Position numbers and translations under genes: made by a program. Source: Sphingopyxis jiangsuensis (GTDB lineage: Bacteria > Pseudomonadota > Alphaproteobacteria > Sphingomonadales > Sphingomonadaceae). From it: a stretch of 64,000 nt of DNA. The first letter of the stretch is position 1. The number at the start of each line of letters is the position of its first letter. The notes beneath the pieces were generated by a model. That model made no database searches, had not been told where the DNA came from, and was given only the letters and a program-made list of their open reading frames with translations. Below are positions 18,843-29,293 of the stretch, piece after piece. The DNA is taken from positions 639,524 to 703,523 of the forward strand of contig NZ_JAERPO010000002.1 of NCBI RefSeq assembly GCF_016734905.1, in the 5' to 3' direction.

Positions 18843-20723
18843 ATGCCGCACGTGCCCGATCAGATTTTTCTCTCCCTTAACCGTCGCCAGACGCTCGGCG
18901 CACTCGGAACCGGTGCAGCCGGCATCGCCCTCGCCGCATGTTCGCGCGGTGCCGCCATTGCCGCGCCCGCACCCGTTCCGGCAACGGGAGCACAGCCCGC
19001 AGCTGAAACCTTGCTCGCCTCGATCGGCGACAATCTGCTCGCCCATTCGCCCGAAGGCGCGACCGGGCTTGGCATCGACACCGGGGCGCGCGCGGCGATG
19101 CGCGGCGAGCTCGGCGACCGCTCGGCGGCAGGACAACAGGCGATTGCCGATACGCTGAAGGCAGACGTCGCGCGTATCCGCGCCTTCGACACCACCGGAC
19201 TCGATCACGGCACGCGCACCAGCCTTGCCGTCGTCGAAAGCGCCTATGACGTCGCGCTCGACGGGTTCGCGCAGCCCTATGGCGACGTTGCGGTCGGGGG
19301 GTGGCGCAACACCCCCTATGTCGTGATCCAGAATGTCGGCGCCTATCTCGACATCCCGCGCTTCCTCGACAGCGACCATCCGGTCAAGACATCGGCCGAC
19401 GCCGAAGCCTATCTATCGCGCCTCAACGCCTTTCCCGCGATGCTCGACGGCGAGACCGAGCGGCTGAAATCGGCGGCAGCCTATGGGCTGATCGCGCCTG
19501 CCTTCCTGATCGACAAGGCGGTGACGCAGATGGAGGCGACGCTCGCTGGCGCGCGCGAAGGCGGCGGGCTGATCGATAGCCTCGTGCGCCGGACTGCCGC
19601 CGCGGGGATCGCGGGCAATTGGGGACCGCGCGCCGAGGCGATCGTGCGCGGCGCGGTCGTTCCCGCGCTCGAGCGGCAGCTTGCCGAACTCAAGGCGCAG
19701 CGCCCGCGCGCGACGATGGACGCCGGCATGTGGGCGCGCCCCGGCGGCGACGAATTCTACGCCTGGGCGCTGCGCGCGAGCACGACGACGCGCATGACCC
19801 CCGACGAAATCCACCAGATGGGCCGCGACGAACTCGCCGCGCTCCACGGCCGGATGGACCCGATCCTGAAGAAGCTCGGCTATACGCAGGGGTCGGTCGG
19901 CGACCGCATGAACGCGCTCGCCAAGGACCCACGTTTCAAATTTCCCGACAATGACGCGGGGCGCGCCGAGATCATGGCCTATATCCAGACATGGCTCGGC
20001 AAGATCCGCGCCGAACTGCCACGCGCCTTCCGTACGCTGATGCGCGGCAATGTCGAGGTGAAGCGCCTGCCGCCCGAAGAGGAGCCCGGCGCACCCTCGG
20101 CCTATGGCGGCGCGGGGTCGATCGACGGGACGATCCCCGGCAAATTCTGGATCAACCTGCGCACCACCGACCTGCACAGCAAATATTCGCTTCCCGACCT
20201 GACGATGCACGAGGCGATTCCGGGCCATGTCTGGCAGGGCGAATATTCGAACCAGATGCCGCTGATCCGCACGATGCTGGCGTTCAACGCCTATAGCGAA
20301 GGCTGGGCGCTCTATGCCGAACAGCTTGCCGACGAGTTGGGCCTCTATGACGATTTCGAGGTCGGGCGGCTCGGCTATCTCCAGTCGCTTGCCTTCCGCG
20401 CGTGCCGCCTCGTCGTCGACACCGGGCTCCACGCCAAGCGCTGGACGCGCGAACAGGGCGTCGAGTTTTTCGTGCGCGAGAACGGGTCGAACCCGCTCGA
20501 GGTCGCGAGCGAGGTCGACCGCTATTGCAGCTGGGCCGGGCAGGCGTGCGGGTACAAGGTCGGGCACAGCGAGATTGTCCGCCAGCGCGGGCTCGCACAG
20601 GCGGCGCTGGGGCCGAAATACGACCTTCGCGACTTCAACATGGTGCTGGTCGAGGGCGGCAATGTGCCGCTCGACGTGCTGGCGAAGAATGTCGACGCCT
20701 ATGTCGCGGCGGCGAAGGCGTAG
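18843..20723 (+). CDS. DUF885-family secreted putative metallopeptidase
   Basis: Member of the DUF885 family, which is related to zinc metallopeptidases. The 626-residue product has a Tat-like start (NRRQTLGALGTGAAGIALAA) followed by a lipobox LAAC near residue 35, so it is probably exported folded and lipid-anchored. The HEAIPGHVWQGE motif at about residue 455 is the family zinc-binding HExxxxH-like signature; GYLQSLAFR, and QACGYKVG are family motifs further on. Length is normal (about 600). The ATG at 18843 is chosen for the Tat signal. Peptide substrate is unknown. Confidence 0.85.
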   Translation: MPHVPDQIFLSLNRRQTLGALGTGAAGIALAACSRGAAIAAPAPVPATGAQPAAETLLASIGDNLLAHSPEGATGLGIDTGARAAMRGELGDRSAAGQQAIADTLKADVARIRAFDTTGLDHGTRTSLAVVESAYDVALDGFAQPYGDVAVGGWRNTPYVVIQNVGAYLDIPRFLDSDHPVKTSADAEAYLSRLNAFPAMLDGETERLKSAAAYGLIAPAFLIDKAVTQMEATLAGAREGGGLIDSLVRRTAAAGIAGNWGPRAEAIVRGAVVPALERQLAELKAQRPRATMDAGMWARPGGDEFYAWALRASTTTRMTPDEIHQMGRDELAALHGRMDPILKKLGYTQGSVGDRMNALAKDPRFKFPDNDAGRAEIMAYIQTWLGKIRAELPRAFRTLMRGNVEVKRLPPEEEPGAPSAYGGAGSIDGTIPGKFWINLRTTDLHSKYSLPDLTMHEAIPGHVWQGEYSNQMPLIRTMLAFNAYSEGWALYAEQLADELGLYDDFEVGRLGYLQSLAFRACRLVVDTGLHAKRWTREQGVEFFVRENGSNPLEVASEVDRYCSWAGQACGYKVGHSEIVRQRGLAQAALGPKYDLRDFNMVLVEGGNVPLDVLAKNVDAYVAAAKA

Positions 20724-20741
20724 CGCGCACCGCTCCTGACC

Positions 20742-21188
20742 CTAGGGGAAGGGCGCGAGGTCGGGTTCGACGAAGCCCCGCCGCGCCGCGACCGAGAAGA
20801 GCAGTTCGCGGCTGTAGAAGCGTAGCGGCCAGTCGCGCCGCCCGACCTCCGAGCGGAGCAGCGCGTTGACGCGCGCGGCCAACTCCGTTTCCTCCGTGCG
20901 CGCGACGAACAGCCGCACCCCGGCGACATAGGCACGGGTGATGCTGTCGTGATAGCCTTCATGGTCGTTATTCACGCCGCCGACGCTTTCGTTGAAGCGG
21001 CAGATCAGCCCGGCAATTTCGGCATCGACGTCGATGTCGGGCCGTTCGGTCAGCAGCCACAGGCTGGCGGCGAGATGCGCCTCGTGCGTCCACGCTTCGC
21101 GCGGCAGCGCGCAGGCGAGAAGCCCCTCGCCCAGCGCGCGGATGTCGGAATCGCGCTCGAACAGGCGCGGTGAATATTCGGTCGTCAT
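20742..21188 (-). CDS. Conserved hypothetical protein (WTHxxHL/GYHxxxT family)
   Basis: Function unknown. The 148-residue helical product has conserved-looking motifs WTHEAHLAASLW (~33-44), FNESVGGVNNDHEGYHDSIT (~66-85) and RFYSRELLFS near the end. I recall a widespread family with the same WTH-H and GYHET pattern, but without an assigned activity; the His/Asp/Glu pattern could bind metal. It has no signal peptide. It converges with the DUF885 gene (18 bp) and lies downstream of pckA on the same strand, 48 bp after its stop with a hairpin between them. Confidence 0.7.
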   Translation of the reverse strand: MTTEYSPRLFERDSDIRALGEGLLACALPREAWTHEAHLAASLWLLTERPDIDVDAEIAGLICRFNESVGGVNNDHEGYHDSITRAYVAGVRLFVARTEETELAARVNALLRSEVGRRDWPLRFYSRELLFSVAARRGFVEPDLAPFP

Positions 21189-21198
21189 TGTCCGGTCC

Positions 21199-21222
21199 TT
21201 CCGGGTGAATGGCCACCCGGAA
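21199..21222. other. Perfect 9-bp stem-loop between pckA and the hypothetical gene
   Basis: TTCCGGGTG/CACCCGGAA with a 6-base loop, directly after the pckA stop on the minus strand. There is no T run, so it may protect the pckA mRNA 3' end or pause transcription rather than terminate. Confidence 0.55.
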
Positions 21223-21236
21223 GATGTCCGGGTGGA

Positions 21237-22838
<1,602 letters not shown>

Positions 22839-22867
22839 TTTCTGCGCCTTTCCCATGGCGTCCGCCG

Positions 22868-22883
22868 TTGCATACCTATGCAA
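22868..22883. promoter_or_regulatory. Palindromic operator candidate upstream of pckA
   Basis: TTGCATACCTATGCAA has perfect 7-bp arms with a CC spacer, 30 bases before the pckA ATG in the 264-bp pckA-chvI divergent region. Its position fits a repressor site for pckA. Farther on, the chvI side has a tandem CTAATCGG repeat (about 23060-23075). Confidence 0.6.
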
Positions 22884-23102
22884 TGCCTGCCAAGCGAAAG
22901 GGAGGGCCCGCATTTGCATGGGTGCCGACGTCGACGCCGATTCCGAAAACAAGGTCGCGTTAGCGAGGTTGGCAGGAGAGGTCAAAAGATTAACGCCCCG
23001 CCGTCGCGACCTGTACCAAAGGGAAGCGGTAGCCGTGCGATCCGGTTGTCGCTGTGCAGCTAATCGGCTAATCGGCGAACGGGTCCGCCCTATGGAAAGA
23101 AC

Positions 23103-23813
23103 ATGACGGCAACCATCGCGCTGGTCGACGACGACCGCAATATCCTCCATTCGCTTTCGATCGCGCTACAGGCCGAAGGCTTCGTCACGCGGCTCTATTC
23201 GGACGGTGAGGCGGCATTGAGGCCGCTGATCGACAACCCGCCCGACCTTGCCGTCTTCGACATCAAGATGCCGCGCATGGACGGGCTCGAACTGCTCCGC
23301 CGCTTGCGCGAGAAAAGCCAGCTGCCCGTCATATTCCTGACCAGCAAGGACGACGAAATCGACGAGGCGCTGGGCCTTGCGATGGGCGCCGACGATTATA
23401 TCGCCAAACCCTTTTCGCAGCGACTCGTCATCGCGCGCATCCGCGCCATCCTGCGCCGCGTCGAACTTAACAAGAGCATCGCCGACGCCGATGACGAGCC
23501 CGTTGCCGAACCGATCACGCGCGGACGCCTGCAAATGGACCCGGCGCGGCACAAGGTCAGTTGGGACGGCAAGGACGTCACGCTGACCGTCACCGAATTT
23601 CTGATCCTCGAAACGCTGGCCGCGCGCCCGGGTATCGTGCGAAGCCGCAACCAGTTGATGGACGCGGCCTATCAGGACGACGTCTATATCGACGACCGGA
23701 CCATCGACAGCCATATCAAGCGGCTGCGACGCAAGTTCCGCGAGGTCGACCCCGATTTCGACGCAATCGCGACGCTTTACGGCGCCGGATACCGTTTCTC
23801 CGACGATGGCTGA
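23103..23813 (+). CDS. chvI: Response regulator ChvI (OmpR/PhoB type)
   Basis: DNA-binding regulator of the envelope/acid-response two-component system conserved in alphaproteobacteria. The 236-residue product has a receiver domain with phospho-acceptor Asp53 ([11 protein letters not shown]), the acidic pocket LVDDDRN, Lys in YIAKPF, and a C-terminal winged helix ([32 protein letters not shown]). It overlaps chvG by 8 bp, so the two are translationally coupled. Its genomic place beside pckA and hprK matches Rhizobium and Caulobacter. Confidence 0.95.
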   Translation: MTATIALVDDDRNILHSLSIALQAEGFVTRLYSDGEAALRPLIDNPPDLAVFDIKMPRMDGLELLRRLREKSQLPVIFLTSKDDEIDEALGLAMGADDYIAKPFSQRLVIARIRAILRRVELNKSIADADDEPVAEPITRGRLQMDPARHKVSWDGKDVTLTVTEFLILETLAARPGIVRSRNQLMDAAYQDDVYIDDRTIDSHIKRLRRKFREVDPDFDAIATLYGAGYRFSDDG

Positions 23814-25410
23814 TACGGCGAGCCCCGAAGGCTCGGTCGCCGAGCAGGAAGAAGCGCCGCTGGTCTGGTCGGCGCGCTGGTCGCTCACAACGCGCATCCT
23901 TGCCGTGAACATCCTCGCCATCGTCCTGCTCGGCGGGGGCTTTTTCTATCTCGACACCTATCGCACGCGGCTCGTCGACATGCGCGTCGACGTGATGCAG
24001 GCGCAGCTCGCGCTGCTCGACGAAGCGCTCGAGGCGGCGCGGCCCGACCGGCGCTCGGCGCTTGTTGCAGAATTCACGCGCGCGACCGAGTCGCGGCTGC
24101 GCTTTTACGCAGCCGACGGCCGCCGCATTGCGGACAGTTTCGAAAGCGCGCCGCCAACCTATACGTTGCGCGACCCCGACCTTCAGCCATGGAAACGCGA
24201 TGCCGCGCGCGCGATGGACCGCGGCATCGACTGGATCGTCGGGGCGCCGACCTATCCCGAATTCGAAGAGCCGGTCGTGGACAATGCCGCAGCATGGCCC
24301 GAGGTTGTGCAGACGATGCAATCGGGCCTCGCGACGAACCGCTTCCGCTACGCGCCCGAGCGGACGCCGCTGCTCAGCGCAACGCGGATCGTCGACCTCG
24401 ACACGCCGCAGGTCGTGCTGATGACGCTCAACGCGCGCGACATCACGCGCACCGTTCGCGCCGAGCGCTTCCGGCTGGCAGTCGTCGTGCTGATGGTCGT
24501 GCTCGCATCGGTGCTGCTGTCGCTTTTCCTCGCGCGGACGATCGTCCGCCCGCTGCGACGGCTGGCGCGCGCCGCGGTGCGCGTGCGGCTGGGCCGCGCG
24601 CGCGAGGTCGTCGTCCCGCGCCTGCCAAGCCGCCGCGACGAGATCGGCACGCTCGCGCGGGCGCTGTCCGACATGACGCAAGCGCTGCGCGAACGCATCG
24701 ACGCAGGCGAGCATTTCGCCGCCGATGTCGCGCACGAACTCAAAAACCCCATCGCCTCCGTGCGCTCGGCGATCGAGGGACTGGGGCGCGTCCAGACCGA
24801 CGAACAACGCCAGCAACTCCTCGCCATCGCCGACGAGGACGTGCGACGGCTCGACCGGCTGGTCAGCGACATCAGCGATGCGAGCCGCATCGACGCGCAA
24901 TTGTCGCGCACCTTGTTCGAGCCGATCGACGTCGGGCTGATGATCGAATCGATGCTCGCCGGACGGGCGGCGCGCGCCGAACCCGACGCCGCACAACCAC
25001 GCCTTGCCTTTGCCCGCCCGCGCAAGGGAACGACCATCGTCATGGGCGACGGGCACCGGTTGGAACGGGCGATCGACAATATCATCGACAATGCGATCAG
25101 CTTTTCGCCCGCCGACGGGCTGGTCTGCATTTCGGCGACGCGGCTGGGCGACGAGGTTCACGTCCGCGTCGACGACGACGGCCCCGGTATCGAGCCCGAA
25201 CAGCGCGAGGCGATTTTCCGCCGCTTTCACAGCGAGCGCCCGCGCGACGAAGCGTTCGGCAAGCATAGCGGGCTGGGCCTCGCCATCGCCCGCGCCATCG
25301 TCGAGGGGCATGCCGGGACGATCTCGGCACGCGACCGCGACGACGGCAAGCGCGGCGCGAGCCTGCTGGTTACGCTGCCGTCGGCGGACCGCACCGAACG
25401 CGCCGGCTGA
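23806..25410 (+). CDS. chvG: Sensor histidine kinase ChvG
   Basis: Inner-membrane sensor that phosphorylates ChvI. The 534-residue product has two membrane helices (~32-52, [19 protein letters not shown]; and ~225-245, [19 protein letters not shown]) around a ~170-residue periplasmic domain, then HAMP ([13 protein letters not shown]), the DHp domain with phospho-His near residue 310 ([16 protein letters not shown]), and the ATP-binding N box ([10 protein letters not shown]) and G boxes ([18 protein letters not shown]). In rhizobia the periplasmic regulator ExoR binds here; no exoR is seen in this window. Confidence 0.95.
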   Translation: MADTASPEGSVAEQEEAPLVWSARWSLTTRILAVNILAIVLLGGGFFYLDTYRTRLVDMRVDVMQAQLALLDEALEAARPDRRSALVAEFTRATESRLRFYAADGRRIADSFESAPPTYTLRDPDLQPWKRDAARAMDRGIDWIVGAPTYPEFEEPVVDNAAAWPEVVQTMQSGLATNRFRYAPERTPLLSATRIVDLDTPQVVLMTLNARDITRTVRAERFRLAVVVLMVVLASVLLSLFLARTIVRPLRRLARAAVRVRLGRAREVVVPRLPSRRDEIGTLARALSDMTQALRERIDAGEHFAADVAHELKNPIASVRSAIEGLGRVQTDEQRQQLLAIADEDVRRLDRLVSDISDASRIDAQLSRTLFEPIDVGLMIESMLAGRAARAEPDAAQPRLAFARPRKGTTIVMGDGHRLERAIDNIIDNAISFSPADGLVCISATRLGDEVHVRVDDDGPGIEPEQREAIFRRFHSERPRDEAFGKHSGLGLAIARAIVEGHAGTISARDRDDGKRGASLLVTLPSADRTERAG

Positions 25411-25458
25411 CGGCAAACCGCCTATCGCCTTGCGGCCCCGCTTCGTCGCCGGTAAGCC

Positions 25459-25911
25459 ATGTCGATGTTCGCGAACCGGACCCGCCCCGAAATCGTCAAC
25501 ATCCATGCGAGCTGCGTGGCGGCGGGCAATGGCGGCGTGCTGATCCTGGGCAATGCCGGACAGGGAAAGTCCGACCTGGCATTGCGGCTCATCGACCGCG
25601 GCGCGCGGCTCGTCGCCGACGACCGCTGCGACGTCTGGTTCGAACGCGACCGGCTGTGGTGCCGCCCGCCCGATACGCTCGCGGGGCTGATCGAGGTCCG
25701 CGGTATCGGCATCGTCGAGCGTCCGTGGACGGCCCCCGCGCCGCTCGCGCTCGCGGTGCGGCTGACCGACCGCTATGATCGCATGCCCGCGGTCAACCAG
25801 GTCGAGATGGTCGCGGGGCACCCGCTCCCCGCGCTCCTGCTGTCGGCGTTCGAGGCGTCGGCGCCGATCAAGATCATGCTCGCGCTCGAACGGCTGGCGC
25901 CCGCGGCATGA
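25459..25911 (+). CDS. hprK: HPr kinase/phosphorylase, short C-terminal-domain form
   Basis: Phosphorylates HPr on a serine in response to metabolite levels. At 150 residues it contains only the catalytic domain; Gram-positive HprK is about 310. Walker A is GNAGQGKS (residues 31-38); the DDRCDVWF and EVRGIGIVERPW segments are the family signature. This short form is normal for alphaproteobacteria. It overlaps rapZ by 4 bp (ATGA), and HPr with a matching serine is three genes on. Confidence 0.92.
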   Translation: MSMFANRTRPEIVNIHASCVAAGNGGVLILGNAGQGKSDLALRLIDRGARLVADDRCDVWFERDRLWCRPPDTLAGLIEVRGIGIVERPWTAPAPLALAVRLTDRYDRMPAVNQVEMVAGHPLPALLLSAFEASAPIKIMLALERLAPAA

Positions 25912-26849
25912 ACCCGCACCCCGAACAGCGGTTGATGCTCGTGACGGGCCTGTCGGGCGCGGGCAAGTCGACCGCGCTCAACGTGCTCGAGGATCTGGGC
26001 TGGGAGGTCGTCGACAATCTCCCGCTGGCGCTGCTCGACGCCCTGATCGGAGCCCCCGTCAAGCCCGGCGACGCGGGCCGTCCTGTCGCGGTCGGCATCG
26101 ACAGCCGGAGTCGCGGCTTCAAGCCGGCGCTGCTCGTCCGCCGGATCAAGGAATTGCGCGAAGCGGGCGGTCGCGACATCCAAACATTGTTCCTCGATTG
26201 CGCGGGCACCGAACTCGAGCGGCGTTTTTCCGAAACGCGGCGTCGCCATCCACTCGCCGAAGACCGGCCTGCCGCCGACGGCATTGCGCGCGAGCGCGAG
26301 ATGATGGAACCGCTGCGCCGCTGGGCCGAGCACGTCATCGACACGACCAACTACAGCAGCAACGACCTGCAACAGGAAATGCGCCAACGCTTCGCCGAAG
26401 GCGGCGACACCGCGCCGGTGCTCACGGTCCTCAGCTTCGGCTTCGCTCGCGGCTTGCCGCGTAACGCCGATCTGGTGTTCGACATGCGCTATCTGCGCAA
26501 TCCCCATTGGGACAAGGCGCTGCGCCCCCGCACCGGACTCGACGATGCCGTCGCCGCCTATGTCGCCGCCGACCCCGCCTATGAGGCGACGGTCGGGCAG
26601 ATCGAGGCGCTGCTCCTGGCGCTGCTGCCCCGCTATCGCGCTGAAGGGAAAAGCTATGTGACCATTGCCTTCGGCTGCACCGGCGGCCGCCACCGTTCGG
26701 TCCATGTCGCCGAACGGGTCGCAAAAACGCTGCGTTCGGCAGGTCATGCACCCACCGTGTCCCACCGCAATCTTGACTCCAGCCCGCAAGATGGGCTTGA
26801 GGGCAGCCCCCCGCCGACGTCGCGCGCGGCGAACGGACGACAGGAATAA
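25908..26849 (+). CDS. rapZ: RNase adapter protein / nucleotide-binding protein RapZ
   Basis: P-loop protein of the YvcJ/RapZ family. In E. coli it directs RNase E to the GlmZ small RNA; in alphaproteobacteria the role is less clear. The 313-residue product has Walker A GLSGAGKS (residues 14-21), Walker B-like TLFLDC, and the C-terminal domain with VTIAFGCTGGRHRSVHVAE. Length is usual (about 285-310), with a short disordered tail. It lies between hprK and the EIIA gene, so its ties to PTS signalling are supported by gene order. Confidence 0.95.
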   Translation: MNPHPEQRLMLVTGLSGAGKSTALNVLEDLGWEVVDNLPLALLDALIGAPVKPGDAGRPVAVGIDSRSRGFKPALLVRRIKELREAGGRDIQTLFLDCAGTELERRFSETRRRHPLAEDRPAADGIAREREMMEPLRRWAEHVIDTTNYSSNDLQQEMRQRFAEGGDTAPVLTVLSFGFARGLPRNADLVFDMRYLRNPHWDKALRPRTGLDDAVAAYVAADPAYEATVGQIEALLLALLPRYRAEGKSYVTIAFGCTGGRHRSVHVAERVAKTLRSAGHAPTVSHRNLDSSPQDGLEGSPPPTSRAANGRQE

Positions 26850-26863
26850 GGGTCCCCGACTTC

Positions 26864-27292
26864 ATGCCCACCGATAAAGCTTTACCGCTGCTTGGAATGG
26901 TCCTCGTCACCCATGGACGGCTCGCCGAGGAAATGGTGACCGCGATGGAGCACGTCGTCGGCCCGCAGCGCGCAATTGCGACCGTGTGCATCGGCCCCAA
27001 TGACAATATGGAAATGCGCCGCCAGGAAATCGCCGACGCGATTCTGAAGGTCGACGAAGGCCGCGGCGTCATCATGCTGACTGACCTGTTCGGCGGCACG
27101 CCGTCGAATCTGGCGATCAGCCTGCTCGAAAGCGGCCGCACCGAGGTTATCGCGGGCATCAACCTGCCGATGCTGATCCGGCTGGAAAGCGCGCGCAAAT
27201 CGATGGAGCTGCGCGCCGCCGTGATCGCCGCGAAAGAGGCGGGGCAGAAATATATTTCGGTCGCATCGGAAATGCTGGGGGTGGGGCCGTGA
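26864..27292 (+). CDS. PTS EIIA component, mannose family (PTS-Ntr type)
   Basis: Phosphoryl-accepting regulator of the PTS. The 142-residue product is a single EIIA(Man) domain with phospho-His17 in VTHGRLAEE and DLFGGTPSN near residue 75. No EIIB or EIIC permease is present, so a regulatory rather than sugar-transport role is likely, as in other alphaproteobacteria. Its stop overlaps the GTG of the HPr gene by 4 bp. Confidence 0.93.
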   Translation: MPTDKALPLLGMVLVTHGRLAEEMVTAMEHVVGPQRAIATVCIGPNDNMEMRRQEIADAILKVDEGRGVIMLTDLFGGTPSNLAISLLESGRTEVIAGINLPMLIRLESARKSMELRAAVIAAKEAGQKYISVASEMLGVGP

Positions 27293-27567
27293 GTGACGCC
27301 AGCGAGACGGTCGAGATTACCAACCAGCGCGGGCTTCACGCGCGCGCGAGCGCCAAATTCGTTACCTTTGTCAGCCGCCTTCCCGACGGCGTGAGCGTCG
27401 AGGTCGAACGCAACGGCTCGCGCGTCAACGGCACGTCGATCATGGGGCTGATGATGCTCGGCGCGGCCAAGGGCGACAGCATCACGATCCACACCAGCGG
27501 CGAAGGTGCCGACGCCGCGCTGCTCAAGCTGGTCGGGCTGGTCAAGGACAGCTTCGGCGAGGATTGA
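27289..27567 (+). CDS. Phosphocarrier protein HPr (NPr-like)
   Basis: Carries phosphate from EI to EIIA proteins. The 92-residue product has phospho-His17 (NQRGLHARASAKF) and Ser50 in NGTSIMGLMML, the site used by HPr kinase. It starts with GTG overlapping the upstream gene. The adjacent hprK and EIIA(Man) show the usual alphaproteobacterial PTS-Ntr block; the EI gene (ptsP) is not in this window. Confidence 0.95.
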   Translation: MSDASETVEITNQRGLHARASAKFVTFVSRLPDGVSVEVERNGSRVNGTSIMGLMMLGAAKGDSITIHTSGEGADAALLKLVGLVKDSFGED

Positions 27568-28385
27568 TGATGGCGCACGGTCGCCGGTCCCGAATCGAAA
27601 GCCTTTCGAACCCGCTCGTCAAGCGGATGCGGCTGTTGCGCGAAAAACGGCATCGCCGCGCCGAAGGCCTGTTCCTCGCCGAGGGCCTGCGCATCGTGAC
27701 CGAGGCGCGCGAGGCAGGAGTGTTGCCGGCGTGGCTGTTTCTTGGCGAAGAAGGCGCGGCACATCCGCTGGCGCGCGCGCTCATCGACGCCACGCTCGCG
27801 GCGGGGGGCGAGGTGATCGACACGACACCCGCGATCCTGTCGAAACTGTCGGGCAAGGACAATCCGCAGACGGTCGTCGGCATCTATGCCGAACCGTCGG
27901 CGACGCTCGCCGACCTCGACCGCAATGCCGCGCCGATCTGGCTCGTCGCCGAGCGGCTGCGCGACCCGGGCAACCTTGGCACGATGCTGCGCACCGGCGA
28001 TGCGGTCGGTGCGGGCGGGCTGATCCTGCTCGACGAGAGCACCGATCCCTATGGCGTCGAGGCGGTGCGCGCGAGCATGGGCGCGATTTTCACGCAGGCG
28101 CTCGTGCAGGCGCGCTGGGACGATTTCCTGCCCTGGCTGCGCAGCGGGCCCGGCCAACTCGTCGCGACATGGCTGGCGGACGACACGTTGGATTATCAGG
28201 CGGTGCGATACGAAGCACCGACCTTCATCCTGATCGGCAATGAATCGCAAGGCATGCCCGAGAGCTATGCCGCCGCCGCCGACGTCCGCGTCAAGATGCC
28301 GATGATGGGCAAGGCCGACAGCCTCAATGCGGCGGTCGCGGCGGCGGTGATGGCCTATGAGGTGCTGAACCAGCGGCGGCGCTGA
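27567..28385 (+). CDS. SpoU/TrmH-family RNA 2'-O-methyltransferase
   Basis: SAM-dependent ribose methyltransferase of rRNA or tRNA. The 272-residue product has an N-terminal substrate-binding domain (SNPLVKRMRLLREKRHRR, EGLRIVTEA) and a SPOUT domain with motif 1 DPGNLGTMLRTGDA, motif 2 LIGNESQGMP and motif 3 ADSLNAAVAAAVMAYE. The ATG overlaps the HPr stop (TGATG), and a second ATG follows immediately. The exact RNA target is unknown; the layout resembles RlmB or YsgA-type enzymes. Confidence 0.9.
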   Translation: MMAHGRRSRIESLSNPLVKRMRLLREKRHRRAEGLFLAEGLRIVTEAREAGVLPAWLFLGEEGAAHPLARALIDATLAAGGEVIDTTPAILSKLSGKDNPQTVVGIYAEPSATLADLDRNAAPIWLVAERLRDPGNLGTMLRTGDAVGAGGLILLDESTDPYGVEAVRASMGAIFTQALVQARWDDFLPWLRSGPGQLVATWLADDTLDYQAVRYEAPTFILIGNESQGMPESYAAAADVRVKMPMMGKADSLNAAVAAAVMAYEVLNQRRR

Positions 28386-28497
28386 CCGCCCCGAACGCTG
28401 GCGCGCATTCCGACTTTCGGTTGGCAACGCTGGCGACGCTCGATTATCTCGTCAGGCTGAAGTATTTTCAGCATGTCGAAGGAAGGAGATGCCGCAC

Positions 28498-29199
28498 ATG
28501 AAACGCATCCTGCCGCTGTTCGCCCTGCCCGCCCTCGCCGCCTGCGCGCCGGTCGAGGCGCCGCAGCCCCCCGCGACCGAACCCGCCGCCTATATGGCGC
28601 TCGGCACCGAACCGGGCTGGACGCTGGAAATCACGGCCGCACAGCTCGATTATCATGGCGATTATGGCGAGACCCGTATCACTGCCGCCAACCCCGGCGC
28701 ACGGCCGAGCTTCAACGGCAGACGCTACGTCACCGACCGGCTGACGGTCGATATCACCCATGGCGAGTGCAACGACGGGATGAGCGATCGCCTGTATGCC
28801 GACACGGTGATGGTGATCGCCGACGGCAAGACGGTGAAAGGCTGCGGCGGTGCGATCCTGGCGCCGACCGACCTCGCCGGGACGAGCTGGACCTTCGTCT
28901 CGATCAATGGCGTCGCGGTCGCTGCCGACCGTCCGACATCGCTGGCGTTCGAGGCCGACCGCCTGAGCGGCAGCGCCGGATGCAACCGCTTTTCGGGAAG
29001 CTGGTCGCGCGAGGGCGCGATGCTCGCCGCCGGGCCGCTGATGGCGACCAAGATGGCGTGTCCCGGGGCGGGAACGGAGCAGGAAAATGCCTTCTTCGCG
29101 CTGATGCGCGCGCCGGTGCGAATCGAGTTTCCGTCGGACGGGACGTTGGTGCTGACCGGCCCAGATGGACGGACGGCGGTGCTCAGACGGTCGATTTGA
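28498..29199 (+). CDS. META-domain lipoprotein
   Basis: Predicted envelope lipoprotein of unknown function. The 233-residue product has a lipobox (FALPALAAC, Cys near 16), an N-terminal domain of the COG3650 type (YMALGTEPGWTLEI, about 30-110), and a C-terminal META domain (TSWTFVSINGV, SGSAGCNRFSGSW). META proteins such as HslJ are linked to stress or novobiocin resistance. Start: AAGGAG lies 9 bases before this ATG; an in-frame ATG at 28489 is too close to it. Confidence 0.85.
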   Translation: MKRILPLFALPALAACAPVEAPQPPATEPAAYMALGTEPGWTLEITAAQLDYHGDYGETRITAANPGARPSFNGRRYVTDRLTVDITHGECNDGMSDRLYADTVMVIADGKTVKGCGGAILAPTDLAGTSWTFVSINGVAVAADRPTSLAFEADRLSGSAGCNRFSGSWSREGAMLAAGPLMATKMACPGAGTEQENAFFALMRAPVRIEFPSDGTLVLTGPDGRTAVLRRSI

Positions 29200-29293
29200 A
29201 TCTCCCCCGCGGCAACGAAAGGAAGACTGCGTTACTTCTTGTTACGGCATTCAAGGAGCCTTTAAGGAGCCTTCAGTCGCCGTCGCTCATGGG

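Noticed and set aside
23716..25821. A 701-codon minus-strand frame over chvG
   Set aside because: Arg/Asp/Ala-rich low-complexity sequence with no motif; chvG has all kinase motifs on the other strand.
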